A DNA stretch of 64,000 bases, taken from positions 56,001 through 120,000 of the forward strand of contig CAJNDS010002752.1 of the NCBI GenBank assembly GCA_905221605.1. Reading direction: 5' to 3'. Of this stretch, positions 1-9,136 are shown in pieces (position 1 is the stretch's first letter; every line of letters begins with the position of its first letter). The stretch comes from Symbiodinium natans (taxonomy: Eukaryota; Sar; Dinophyceae; Suessiales; Symbiodiniaceae). The notes beneath the pieces are model-generated. The model searched no databases. It was not told the origin of the DNA and saw only the letters and a program-made list of their open reading frames with translations. A program made the position numbers and the translations under genes.

Positions 1-159
1 TCGGTGCGGAACCTTAGACCCTACACAAGGCCCTCTTGTGGGGATCTAGGGGTTTAGGGCCAGGCATGTTTAGGATAGTGGTCCTCGTATCCCATGGTCC
101 TTTGGGGGGTTCGAGTGTAGGGTCGAGGGGTTTAAACTTGACCCTATGTAAAACCTACA

Positions 160-1010
160 CCCTGAACCCTAAACCCCAAACCCTAAACCCTTTAAAGAAG
201 GCAAGGGGCCCCATCAAGAAACCTTACTGAAGCTGTATACATTAAGGCACCCTAAACTACTGTAACCTAAACCCTAAACCCTGAAAAGAAGGTAATGGAC
301 CCTATTAACCCTAAACCCTAAACCCTAAACCCTAAACCCTAAACCCTAAACCCTAAACCCTATTAAGAAACCTTGTAGATTTGTAGGGAGGAGGCCGGCC
401 TATTTCGTCGAAGAAGTGGTGGCTTCGCAGCGTCTGCTTCCGCGCTTCGTGGAAGAGCTCGCGAAGCCTTAGAGGGCAGATTCGGGTTTAGGGTTTAGGG
501 TTTAGGGTTTAGGGTTTAGGGTTTAGGGTTTAGGGTTTAGGGTTTAGGGTTTAGGGTTTAGGGTTTAGGGTTTGGGGTTTAGGGTTTAGGGTTTAGGGCG
601 TCTCGCCGCGCAGCGGCAGTAAGTACTATGTGGAAATGATGCCCCTACACACCCACCCGCTGTGAGCTTTCACGGGCAAGCACAGGAACCACTGCCTTTT
701 AGGGTTTAGGGCTGTGGCCCTCAATTCCCACCATCGTGGACGCTTCAATACAGGGGGTCAAGCCCTAAACCCTAAACCCTAAACCCTAAACCCTAAACCC
801 TAAACCCTCAACCCTCAACCCTAAACCCTAAACCCTAAACCCTAAACCCTAAACCCTAAACCCGAACCCGAAACCCTAAACCCTAAACCCTAAAAAAACA
901 ACCTAACCCTAAACCCTAAACCCTTATCCCTAAACCCTAAACCCGAAACCCTAAACCCTAAACCCCCCAAAAAAAAACCTTAACCCTAAACCCGAAACAA
1001 ACCCTAAAAG
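160..1010. repeat. Interstitial telomere-type blocks, both orientations
   Basis: CCCTAAA blocks (about 160-363 and 764-1010) flank a TTTAGGG block (484-597). The short islands at 386-480 and 600-760 lie between them; the first holds a channel exon, and nothing is recognised in the second. Orientation changes inside a kilobase show this is not a single chromosome end. Confidence 0.95.
401..467 (-). CDS. Channel exon: end of C-linker
   Basis: The minus strand reads LRELFHEARKQTLRSHHFF followed by DEIG after an AG|G acceptor (ctctaag|G). In CNG/EAG channels and their dinoflagellate relatives the C-linker ends in a helix with L..L..E.....L..HPFF just before the cyclic-nucleotide-binding domain, and the E, L, H and FF positions fit. 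The donor is uncertain: a GC donor after GAAATAG is possible. The exon is flanked by CCCTAAA blocks on the left and TTTAGGG on the right. It is the most 3' channel exon visible, and the binding domain should follow outside the window. Confidence 0.6.
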
Positions 1011-1011
1011 C

Positions 1012-1097
1012 CTTTCAAGGTGTTTCCGCCCGGGGGGCATGTCCGGGGGCAGCGTCTCCAGGAGCTCGAGGTGCGCCTCGCAGGTTTCAAAAGGTTC
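1012..1097 (-). CDS. Channel exon: C-linker segment with LLETLPPDM
   Basis: The minus strand is open and reads FETCEAHLELLETLPPDM, then a proline-glycine stretch. The E..LLE.LP..L/M pattern is the C-linker signature that directly precedes the EA...L..HHFF segment found in the next exon (401-467). An AG|GCGCAC acceptor lies inside the segment, or the exon may start at ccag|AACC, so the 5' boundary is not fixed. The island is only about 90 bp between a CCCTAAA-type block and the start of the long TTTAGGG/TTAGAGGG tract. Confidence 0.55.
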
Positions 1098-1099
1098 TG

Positions 1100-1550
1100 G
1101 GGTTTAGGGTTTAGGGTTTAGGGTTTAGGGTTTAGGGTTAGAGGGTTAGAGGGTTAGAGGGTTAGAGGGTTAGAGGGTTAGAGGGTTAGAGGGTTAGAGG
1201 GTTAGAGGGTTAGAGGGTTAGAGGGTTAGAGGGTTAGAGGGTTAGAGGGTTAGAGGGTTAGAGGGTTAGAGGGTTAGAGGGTTAGAGGGTTAGAGGGTTA
1301 GAGGGTTAGAGGGTTAGAGGGTTAGAGGGTTAGAGGGATAGAGGGTTAGAGGGTTAGAGGGTTAGAGGGTTAGAGGGTTAGAGGGTTAGAGGGTTAGAGG
1401 GTTAGAGGGTTAGAGGGTTAGAGGGTTAGAGGGTTAGAGGGTTGGGGGTGTAGGGTTGGGGGTGTAGGGTTAGAGGGTAGAGGGTTTAGGGTTGGAGGGT
1501 TTAGGGTTACGCTTTAGAGTAGGAGGGTTTAAGGCTAGGGTTTAGGGTTA
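1100..1550 (+). repeat. TTTAGGG block passing into a homogeneous TTAGAGGG 8-mer array
   Basis: About five canonical heptamers are followed at 1137-1443 by a nearly perfect array of the 8-mer TTAGAGGG with one point variant, then mixed variants. The variant unit has clearly been amplified locally from a telomere-like seed. Confidence 0.95.
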
Positions 1551-1554
1551 GACC

Positions 1555-1867
1555 TCCCTTGCTGGGTACGCGAAATACTAGGGGCCACCTCATAATGAGG
1601 ACGGCTTCAAAACCTTTGAGGGTACTGAAGGGTGAATTCCGGAAGCTTAGACGCACACTTGGGGTCCCGAGGGTGGGTTCCCAAACCCTAAACCCTAAAC
1701 CCTAAACCCTAAGCCCTAAGCCCTAAACCCTAAACCCTAAACCCAAAAAAAGGGGCCATCTTGGAGAGAAGCGACCGTATGAATTGAGGTCAGGAAGAGA
1801 CGGGTTCTTGGGATCCTTTCGACAATGCTGCAGCTTAGGACCCTGGTCATGTGAAGTAGGGTCCCTA
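1555..1867. other. Island and CCCTAAA block without a recognised gene
   Basis: Between the 8-mer array and element G1 there is a unique island (1555-1680), a CCCTAAA block (1682-1745) and more unique sequence. Several frames are open on both strands, but nothing is recognised. Confidence 0.6.
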
Positions 1868-1980
1868 CAGTAGGGTATATATTTCTTGTACTCCCAAAAG
1901 GACACCAGGTATGTACACTCACCAATATTAAACAGGAACCTTATATACACTCACCAAAAACAGAAATATATACCCTGCTT
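1868..1980. mobile_element. Short inverted-repeat element, family G copy 1
   Basis: The element starts GTAGGGTATATATTTCTTG and ends with its inverse, CAGAAATATATACCCTGC. Inside are two copies of a TACACTCACCAA-containing unit. It is related to the expanded copy at 38711-39049. No coding capacity; MITE-like. Confidence 0.7.
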
Positions 1981-2292
1981 CATGTAGGGTTTAGGGGCTT
2001 GGGGTTTAGGGTTTAGGGTTTCGGCTTTAGGGCTTTAGGGCTCTACGAGTAGGGCTTTAGGGCTTTAAGGCTTTAGGGCTTTAGGGCTGAGGGCTTATAT
2101 AGGTCTGGGGTTTAGGAGATGACGTCAGTCAAGGCCCCGCAAACCAACTTGAAAGCCCCGAAGCCCTAAGCCCGAAATCCTAAACCCTGAGCCCTAAACC
2201 CTAAACCCAAAACCCGAAACCCTAAACCCTAAGCCCTAAGCCCTAACCCCTAAGCCCTAAGCCCTAAGCCCTGTAGACTCTAGACCCTGAAC

Positions 2293-2341
2293 CTCATGGC
2301 CTGCAGAGTCTTCTTGCGTGAGTGCTCGCGCTCCACGAAGC
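2293..2341 (-). CDS. Channel exon: C-linker helix
   Basis: A 49-nt minus-strand exon bounded by cgag|GC at the 5' side and ATGAG|GTTCAG at the 3' side. It reads FVEREHSRKKTLQAM. The acceptor context resembles that of the exon at 401-467 (both AG|GCTTC). A basic helix of this kind sits between the post-S6 helix and the LLETLP segment in the CNG/EAG C-linker. Assignment relies mainly on position between recognised exons. Confidence 0.45.
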
Positions 2342-2354
2342 CTCGCAGATTCAG

Positions 2355-2851
2355 GGGTTTAGGGTTTGGGGTTAAGGGTTTTGGGTTTGGGTTTAGGGTT
2401 TAGGGTTTAGGGTTTAGGGTTTAGGGTTTAGGGTTTGGGGTTTGGGGTTTAGGGTTTAGGGTTTAGGGTTTAGGGTTTAGGGTTTAGAAGTCTCCGGGTT
2501 TCGGTTTTGGGGTTTACGTGGTTCGGGGGTTGGAGCTTAGGGGTTTAGGGATTAGGGTTTCGGGCTTCAGGGCTTTGAGGTGTAGGGTTTTTAGGCGTGC
2601 AATTCAAGATGTGTTAAGGTAACATTGGCTCTGAACCCCAAGCCCATAAGGTTGGGGAATTCAAACCCTGAACCCAATAATTGCTGCTAGGGAAAGGCGC
2701 GCAGCACCCCCAACCAACCACTGCAGCCATGAAACTATAGCTCCTGTTGGGGGGGGGGGTTTAGGGTTTAGGGTTTAGGGTTTAGGGTTTAGTGTTTAGG
2801 GTTTAGGGTTTAGGGTTTAGGGTTTAGGGTTTAGGGTTTAGGGTTTAGGGA
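2355..2851 (+). repeat. TTTAGGG blocks at 2355-2487 and 2752-2851
   Basis: Two canonical blocks separated by degenerate variants (TTTCGGG, TTTTAGG) and an island at 2640-2750 with no recognised content. A run of G precedes the second block. Confidence 0.9.
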
Positions 2852-2980
2852 GCAACCGAAACCAACCTTAAGCACTGAGGTTTAGGGTTTTTTGGGGTTC
2901 TGGCCTTATATACCCTATACCCTTAGAGTATAGGGCTTAGGGAGGAACCGTAACCGACCTTAAGCACCGGGGCTTAGGGT
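2849..2980 (+). repeat. Direct duplication of about 38 bp beside a telomere block
   Basis: GAGCAACCGAAACCAACC... (from about 2850) recurs as GAGGAACCGTAACCGACC... (from about 2941), both running on into CTTAAGCAC and a TTAGGGT-type repeat. This is a diverged direct duplication of an island edge. Confidence 0.6.
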
Positions 2981-2990
2981 CCGGGGGCTC

Positions 2991-3086
2991 TTGGAGTAGA
3001 CCCTGGAAAAAGAGGTATACACTTTTTCGTTATAAGTAGCCATAATAGGAACCCAGAACCAAAATAAGTATTAAAGTGCAGAAATA
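2991..3086 (+). mobile_element. Short element, family B copy 1 (3' end cut by telomere repeat)
   Basis: It starts TTGGAGTAGACCCTGG, continues with GTATACACTTTT and TATAAGTAGCCATAATAGG, and is interrupted at about 3086 by CCCTAAA repeats before the expected inverted end (TACTCCAA). Compare copies at 4245, 11500 and 47256. Confidence 0.7.
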
Positions 3087-3307
3087 ACCCTAAACCCTAA
3101 ACCCTAAACCCTAAACCCTGAATCTTGGGGCTCTTGAAGTAGCCACCCGGCAACCGTACACCCTAGGGTTCAGGGCTTGGGGGGTTTAGGGTTCCGGGCT
3201 CTTGGAGTTGCCAATCCTAAACCCTAAACCCAAAACCCGAAACCCTAAACCGAAAACCCGTAAACCCTTAAACCCTAAACCCTAAACCCTAAACCCTAAA
3301 CCCTAAA

Positions 3308-3382
3308 TCCTGCAGGCATGCTGCTCTTGATTTGCATGGCGTGGGAGGCGGAGATGTGGTGTGAGCTGCAGTACTCGCGCAC
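3308..3382 (-). CDS. Channel exon: post-S6/C-linker, VREYCSSHHIS motif
   Basis: After the acceptor gacaag|GTG the minus strand reads VREYCSSHHISASHAMQIK. Channel C-linkers characteristically carry L/V-R-x-Y-(8 residues)-S/I...R/K soon after S6, where the protein leaves the membrane. The preceding exon (4404-4475) ends RKKQLLQS, which continues naturally into this one. The 3' boundary is uncertain; CAG|GATTTA would be a GA-type donor. Confidence 0.55.
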
Positions 3383-3399
3383 CTTGTCTTAGTAGCTCT

Positions 3400-3676
3400 G
3401 GTTTAGGGGTTTTAGGGTTTAGGATTTAGGGTTTAGGGTTTAAGGTTTAGGGTTTAGGGTTTAGGCTTGGTGTTTAGGCTGTCACCGTGCAGCGGATTCT
3501 TTCTTAAACTAATATTAGAAGATGCAATGAGTCTCATATTCCTTTGTTAGCTACGCTCACCATTAACTATATTTATTGCTTTTTGCTGCTGCTCTTGTTA
3601 AACACGTAATGACGTTCCATTCGTTATACTTATTGATACAAACTATATTCACTATTAGCTGTATTTAGGTTAACTA
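3400..3676. other. Telomere variants, then AT-rich island
   Basis: TTTAGGG variants (3402-3480) are followed by about 190 bp of AT-rich DNA (3483-3670) without telomere repeats and without a recognisable gene. Its composition resembles the organelle-like block at 5230-6050. Confidence 0.5.
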
Positions 3677-3790
3677 GGCCCAAGTGTAACCTAGGAAAAA
3701 AAGGGTACCCTTTCTGGGTTGAAGGGGCTTGTAACAGAACCTAAAACCCCAAAACAAGGGGAACAAGGGCCTATTCTGGGTCCGAGTTAC
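3677..3790 (+). mobile_element. Short element, family F copy 1
   Basis: GGCCCAAGTGTAACCTAGG ... GGGCCTATTCTGGGTC-CGAGTTACC. The same order of motifs recurs at 9847, 40186 (reverse), 54565 and 61910. The ends are imperfect inverted repeats (GGGCC.A.T / CTGGGTC). Non-coding. Confidence 0.65.
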
Positions 3791-4244
3791 CCTAAACCCC
3801 AAACCCCAAACCCCAAACCCAAACCCCAAACCCTAAACCCTAAACCTAAACCCTGAACCCTAAACCCTAAACCCTAAACCCCAAACCCGAAAAAAACCAG
3901 GAACGGTTAGCATAAACAACTCACGGCCCGCCCGCGGATGGTTGAGCACTCGATTTGCCTTGAGGCTGAGCGGAACCGCGGGCCCAGTGCTGCACCTACT
4001 CCGGTACTTACATATGGGGGCTTAGGGCTTTCAAGTTGCTGGACCCCTAATTTAACCCTAAAATCCTGAAACCCTAAAACCCTAAGCCCCGAACAGACCT
4101 AAAGCCCTAAACCCCTAACGGCCCTAAAGCCCTAAAGCCCTACAGCCCTAAACCCCTGACACTCTAAACCCGAACAGACCTAAAACCCTCAACCCCTACT
4201 AAAGCCCTAAAGCCCTACAGCCCGAAACCCAGCGCAACCCTACT

Positions 4245-4382
4245 TTGGAGTAGACCCTGGAAAAAAGTATATACTTCTAGGTATAAGTAGCTATAATCGG
4301 AACTCAGAACCACAAAAAAAGTACTGAACCACAAAGAAGTATATACTTTCTTGGTATAAGTGGCTATCATAGGAACTCCAAA
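4245..4382 (+). mobile_element. Short element, family B copy 2 with internal duplication
   Basis: It runs from TTGGAGTAGACCCTGG to AACTCCAAAGCCCAG, so the ends TTGGAGT/ACTCCAA are inverted. The core GTATAAGTAGCTATAATCGG is present twice. The element directly abuts the channel exon at 4404. Confidence 0.75.
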
Positions 4383-4403
4383 GCCCAGCGCAAGATCGCC
4401 AAA

Positions 4404-4475
4404 GCGCAGACTGGAGGAGTTGCTTCTTCCGCTCCCTACGGCGATGGATGTCCGCCATCAGGTTTGTGATGCTAC
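4404..4475 (-). CDS. Channel exon: cytoplasmic end of S6 (SITNLM)
   Basis: After the acceptor gccag|GT the minus strand reads SITNLMADIHRRRERKKQL. SIT-N/x-M followed by a basic helix is the conserved inner end of S6 in this superfamily and its relatives. The first 16 nt of the exon and 16 nt of upstream intron are copied again at 4726-4757, on the other side of a telomere block (see findings). The 3' end near CAG/TCT is uncertain. Confidence 0.6.
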
Positions 4476-4757
4476 CTGGCTTTGTGGATCTATAGGGTTT
4501 AGGGTTTAGGGTTTAGGGTTTAGGGTTTAGGGTTTAGGGTTTAGGGTTTAGGGTTTAGGGTTTAGGGTTTAGGGTTTAGGGTTTCGGGTTTCGGGTTTCG
4601 GGTTTCGGGTTTCGGGTTTCGGGTTTAGGGTTTAGGGGTTTAGGGTTTAGGGTTTCGGGTTTCGGGTTTCGGGTTTAGGGTTTAGGGTTTAGGGTTTAGG
4701 GTTAGGGCTTAACGTTTAGGGCTTAAGGTTTGTGATGCTACCTGGCTTTGTGGATCT
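4460..4757 (+). repeat. TTTAGGG/TTTCGGG block flanked by a 32-bp direct duplication
   Basis: The 32 bp at 4460-4491 (AGGTTTGTGATGCTACCT...) recur exactly at 4726-4757. Everything between them is telomere-like repeat, including an homogenised TTTCGGG run. The layout is that of an insertion with target duplication. Confidence 0.85.
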
Positions 4758-4796
4758 GGGGGTTTTTAACCTTGGACCCTTAAGGTTGTACCCTTC

Positions 4797-4905
4797 GGGT
4801 TTAGGGTTTAGGGTTTAAGGTTTAGGGATCTAGGGATCTAGGGATCTAGGGATCTAGGGATCTAGGGATCTAGGGATCTAGGGATCTAGGGATCTAGGGG
4901 TTGGG
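4797..4905 (+). repeat. TTTAGGG block passing into a GGGATCTA 8-mer array
   Basis: Canonical heptamers are followed by about nine copies of GGATCTAG, another local amplification of a telomere variant. Confidence 0.9.
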
Positions 4906-5063
4906 GTCTAATCGCTTGAGTGAAGGAACTAGGGCGCAGGGGTTAGGAGATGGTTTGAGATCCTCCAAGGGCCCTGAGCCCTGAATCCTAAACCCTACAC
5001 CCTAAACCCTGAACCCTAAACCCAAACACGGGATTTGGGGGCGATCTGCGGCTACCTTGTAGC

Positions 5064-5209
5064 TAAGAAGCTTGGGTAGTGTGGGTGGGCCGTTTCTTAT
5101 GCGGTGGCCTTCCAAAATCGGGCCGTAGCTAGGGTTTAGGGTTTAGGCTTTAGGGTTTAGGGTTCTCGGACTCACTGCCTCTGCACCAACTTGGCAGATC
5201 ATGGCAGCC
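5064..5209 (-). CDS. Two unassigned exon-like islands
   Basis: At 5175-5209 the minus strand has a textbook exon frame: cttccag|GCTGCC to GAGGCA|GTGAGT, reading AAMICQVGAEA. At 5064-5131 a frame from ccctag to AAG|GTAGCC reads SYGPILEGHRIRNGPPTLPK. They lie between the channel S6 and post-S6 exons, where no extra exon is expected. They may be alternative exons, decoys, or parts of another gene. Confidence 0.25.
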
Positions 5210-5229
5210 TGGAAGCCCCTAAACAACCC

Positions 5230-6050
5230 AAAAACTCTAGCTCCTAAACCTTTAAAAACTGATTAATGAAGCGAGAAAAGGGGTTACAAGGTGAAGAGAT
5301 TAATGGGGCGGGCAAAAAGGAAGTTATAATGAGCCCGCCGTAACAAGAAAACCAAAAGAAAGTTCATTCACCACGTGCCCTTTATCTCTCTTATTGGCCC
5401 GTCATTGAAGAGAAGAAAACTACTTGAAATAGGGGACAAAAGTGGGTTTTTTTAAGAGCGCCCCACAACAGTATAAAATTGTATTACTCTCGCGAGCACA
5501 TAATAAGTCTTTTTGTAAGCTCGCGAATTCACTTCTTTCACTTTATTGTTATTCACACGGTGCTCACATTATTCTTTTCACACACGGGCCAGTTTATACT
5601 ATTAAAGGCCCCTTTAAAGTCCCTTCATTTGTTGGGCGTTTAATGTAATATACTAGTCCGTGTTCTTCATTGCTTTCCTGATTTTGCTTGTTGTTCAAAT
5701 GAGTTCATGCGTCATTCATATCTTCGCTCCTTATAACTCAATTAAACAAGCAAAGTAAGAGAATTAGAAGGAAGATTCCAGTAGAATAGTATTACGGGCG
5801 AGTGAAAAGATCTTATGTTCGCCCGTGAAAAAAGCCCTAATTTTCTAATTGAATTTCATGCGTCAAACTATTCCTTTATGAAATTCAATTGAATATTGTA
5901 AGGTCTTTTACTATATTCTCCGGGGCTCACAGTATATTTCTTATTGCCCCGGGCTTCGTGCTCTCCTTTTAATATAATTTACACGCGTCCGTAAACTTCC
6001 TTGCCAGTTTTTTAAAATGAGCTTTCTTCGCACAAGAAACCCAGAATTAG
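5230..6050. other. AT-rich, hairpin-rich block, possibly nuclear copy of organelle DNA
   Basis: About 820 bp without telomere repeats, markedly AT-rich, with GC-rich perfect stems in AT-rich context: 5308-5313/5333-5338 (GCGGGC), 5490-5497/5519-5526 (TCGCGAGC), 5586-5590/5607-5611 (GGGCC), 5794-5801/5819-5826 (ACGGGCGA), 5847-5859/5878-5890 (AATTGAATTTCAT) and 5920-5926/5946-5952 (CCGGGGC). GC-cluster hairpins in AT-rich spacers are typical of algal and fungal mitochondrial DNA. A 68-residue frame starting with GTG (5442-5648) has no recognised product. Organelle origin is inferred from composition only. Confidence 0.45.
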
Positions 6051-6129
6051 TACTAGTGGTGAAGATAGAAGTCATGGGTGGTGAATTAGTGACCGAGGGT
6101 GGGTTCCTTGTCAAGGCGTTTTTTGGGCC

Positions 6130-6780
6130 TTCCTTGGGGCTCGAAAACTAAAACAACACAAGGGTTTCTTTGGTTTTGACGAAAGAAAACGAAAAAAAGA
6201 CCTCGAGAAAGCCAACAAATCCAAAAAAAATGGCCTCCCTGCCTCCATGGCTTTGGCTTATTGGACTTTGGTGTTTGGGGGTTTTTTGGTTTTTTGGTTT
6301 TGGGGGAGTCCCCGTGTCGCTGAAGTTGATACCCTTCGGCTCGAGAGGTCTCCCGGGTTCAGGGTTTAGGGTTTAGGGTTTGGGGTTTCGGGTTTAGGGT
6401 TATTTGACCGTCCCCGATGTGTCCCAGAGCAAGCCAAAACCAAAAAAAACAAAAACAACAAAAAGAACAAAAACCAAAACACCAAAGCCATGGAGGCCGG
6501 GGGGCAATATTGGTTTGTTTCTTTTGTTATTCTCGAGGTTTTTTGGTTTTCTTTGGCCAAAACCAAAAAAAATAACAGGTTTCTTGGTTTTCCAGTCTGA
6601 GGGGTTCGGAAACCATGGTTCTTTTGGTTTTCGGATGAAAAACCAAAAAAAAGTTTTTTGGTTTTGGCCCTCCCTGGGACTCGAAAACAAAGAAACACAT
6701 GGTTTTTTAGAGGTTTTGACGAAAAACCAAAAAACTCGAGAAAACAAAAATATAAAACAAAATGCCTCCCGGCCTAAGTG
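6130..6780. repeat. A-rich AAAACCAAAA element pair (direct duplication)
   Basis: The segment at 6130-6260 (CTCGAAAAC, GTTTTGACGAAA, CTCGAGAAA, TGCCTCC) is repeated with divergence at 6665-6780. The sequence between is dominated by AACCAAAA and its inverse TTGGTTTT. CCTCCATGGCTTTGGC at 6243 and its inverse at 6478 suggest an inverted arrangement. The long frames here are products of this low complexity. Confidence 0.6.
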
Positions 6781-7039
6781 TCATTTCCACATGCGTGGCC
6801 GGTGGCTGCGTGGACGTTTCCGTGGTCTGCGTGGCCCGGCTTATGGTCTCGTTTCACAGAATTACATGCTGATAGGGGCTCTGGTGCGTTTAGGGTGGTG
6901 GCCAAAACGCACTGAGCTCTTAACCCTAAACCCTAACCCTAAACCCTAAAGCCTCCCGAGTCTAGGGGTTTAGGGGCACGACCCAGGGCCTTCACGGCGT
7001 TGAGGGTTTAGGGCAGATGTGGACCTTCAGAGATTGGGG

Positions 7040-7225
7040 TTTTTGGTTTATGCAAAACGCACTTCCCCCTTCCGCCCCCGCTCTTCCCCTCCCCTCCCCG
7101 TGCGTTTTGGGGGGCCTGCAAAACGCACCCCCCCCTTCCCCCTCTTCCCCCCCCCCCCTCCCCCCCCCGTGCGTTTTGGAGAGACCTGCAAAACGCACTC
7201 TCCCCCCCCCCCCCCCCGCCTCCCC

Positions 7226-7259
<34 letters not shown>

Positions 7260-7650
7260 TTCCCTCTTCCCCCTCCCCCCTCCTACTTTTTGACCTGCAA
7301 AACCTTCCCTGCACCCCTCCAAGCAAAGCCCCCCCCACTTATTTGGTCTCAAGGCCTGCAAAACCGACTCCCCCCCCACCCAAGCAAAATGTGTTTTGGG
7401 GGTTTTAACAAACAAAAAATGGGTACCTGGCCGGTGAGGCGGGATGGGTTGGGGGGAGGCCCCACACACAGCTGCGCACGCGACACAACGAAGGACAAAA
7501 ACAACGTGGGGCAAAGTGCGTTTTGGAAGGCCTCGAAAACGCACTGCTTCCTCCCACCCTCCAGTTGCAGCTCCAGTTGCAAGCAAAGTGCGTTTTGGAA
7601 GGCCTCGAAAACGCACTGCTTCCTCCCTCCCTCCCTCGGGTCCCTAAAAA
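7040..7650 (+). repeat. Satellite of GTGCGTTTT...AAAACGCAC hairpins in C-rich spacers
   Basis: The unit GTGCGTTTTGG-N8-AAAACGCAC occurs complete near 7100, 7170, 7516 and 7587 and partly near 7053, 7290 and 7389. The last two copies form a near-identical direct repeat of about 70 bp. Spacers are pyrimidine-rich, including a C tract of about 60 bp (7200-7260). Each unit can fold into a 9-bp stem. A lone AAAACGCAC also occurs at about 6905. Confidence 0.75.
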
Positions 7651-7659
7651 AACACATCC

Positions 7660-7799
7660 GTGGACAATGGGGTCCGTGGACAGTTCCGTGGCCTGCGTGT
7701 ACGGATGGTCTCCGTGGACAGACACTTGCGTGGATATGACACTTAGCTCCCGGCCTCCATGGCTTTGGCTTTTTGTTTGTTTTTTGTCATTTTTTCGTT

Positions 7800-7896
<97 letters not shown>

Positions 7897-8400
7897 TTTT
7901 TTTTAGTTTTTTTTTGTTTTTTGTTTTAGTTTTTTTTGTGTTTTTTTGTTTTTTGTTGTTTTTTTTTGAATTTTGGGTTTTTTGGTTGTTTGGTTTTGTG
8001 GTTTTGTGGTTTTATGGTTTTGTGGTTTTGAGGTTTTGTGGTTCTGTGGTTTTGTGGTTTGTTGGTTCTTTTGTTTTGTGGATTGTTGGTGGTTTTTGGT
8101 GTTTTTTTGGTGTTTGTTGTTGGTGTTTTTTTGGTGGCTTTTTGGTGGTTTTTCGGTGGTTTTGTTAGTGGTTTTGTTGGTGGTGTTTCGGTGTCTTTTT
8201 TTCTCATTGTTTTTTTTTTTTTTTGGGGGGGGGGGGGGGGATTTTGCTTTTGTGTTTTGGTGTTTGGTATCTTTTTTGGGTTGTCTTTGGTTTCGTTTTT
8301 TTGTTTTTGGGTTTCTTGGTTTTCTGGGTTTGGTGTTTTGGTTTTTTGGTGTTTTTTTCAGTTTTGTTGGGTTTGTTTCTTTTGGTTTTTTGGTCGGGCT
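7660..8400. repeat. Inverted partner of the AAAACCAAAA region with a 90-bp poly-T
   Basis: 7660-7770 is a diverged reverse complement of 6478-6840 (shared CGGCCTCCATGG and AAGTGTCAT-TCCAC motifs). It is followed by an uninterrupted T run of about 95 (7800-7894) and TTTTGG/TGGTTTTG low complexity to 8400. Phe-rich and Lys/Pro-rich frames here are artefacts of composition. Confidence 0.6.
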
Positions 8401-8690
8401 TCGGTTGCTGGTTCCTCCTCAGCTGCAGCCACCACAGGCGCGGCCTCCACAGGTCTGGCCCCACTTCCAGCAAACGGTGCCACCACAGGTCTGGCTTCGC
8501 ACGGCAGTGTCTTAACTTCAGCCTGTCCACCCACTCGCGTCATGATGACGATGCCTTCGGGCATCTTCATGGCCTTCCAAGATATGCCATTGACGGATGT
8601 TGTGCCTGTGAATCCACTGTCGCCGCCAATAGCTTCCCACACCAATAGCTTCCTACATTGAAGTCGCAGGATACTCGAAGACCTTGCGAA
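8400..8690 (-). CDS. Exon-like open frame, unknown product
   Basis: The minus strand is open from the gcttcgcaag acceptor-like site for about 95 codons. It includes GISWKAMKMPEGIVIMTRVG, then an Ala/Pro/Glu-rich stretch with two copies of ARPV-type motifs. Composition is protein-like and unlike the low-complexity frames next to it. It lies inside the intron between channel S6 and post-S6 exons, so it is either a separate gene fragment or a pseudo-exon. Not recognised. Confidence 0.35.
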
Positions 8691-8703
8691 GCCTGGCCAA
8701 ATG

Positions 8704-8990
8704 GTTTAGGGTTTAGGGTTTAGGGTTTAGGGTTTAGGGCTTCAGGTTTAGGGTGTAGGGTGTAGGGTGTAGGGTGTAGGGTGTAGGGTGTAGGGTGTAG
8801 GGTGTAGGGTGTAGGGTGTAGGGTGTAGGGTGTAGGGTGTAGGGTGTAGGGTTTAGGGTTTAGGGTTTAGGGGGGTTTAGGGTTTAGGGTTTAGGGTTTA
8901 GGGTTTAGGGTTTAGGGTTTAGGGTTTAGGGTTTAGGGTTTAGGGTTTAGGGTTTAGGGTTTAGGGTTTGGGGTTTGGGGTTTGGGGATC
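8704..8990 (+). repeat. TTTAGGG block with internal TGTAGGG array
   Basis: Canonical ends enclose about 13 successive TGTAGGG units (8752-8850). The single-base variant has been amplified as a run. Confidence 0.95.
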
Positions 8991-9136
8991 TGTGGTTTGC
9001 CAAGGGTCCTAACACATGGAGCACCTGTGCTTCAAGAATCATGGGCAGCAGAAACTTCACCCTTTTATCGCCTAAACCTCCAAAACGCCAAAACCCTAAA
9101 CCCTAAACCCTAAACCCCAAACCCCAAACCCTAAGC

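Noticed and set aside
1137-1443. CRISPR-like array
   Set aside because: Direct 8-mer repeats without spacers; a telomere variant array in a eukaryotic context.
6366-6949. Frames of 110-181 codons with KPKK/NQKT repeats
   Set aside because: Products of AACCAAAA low complexity; the same region is open on both strands.
7008-8661. Frames up to 240 codons rich in Pro, Phe, Cys or Gly
   Set aside because: They follow C-rich spacers, a poly-T of about 95 and TGGTTTTG low complexity. Only the segment 8400-8690 (minus) looks protein-like.
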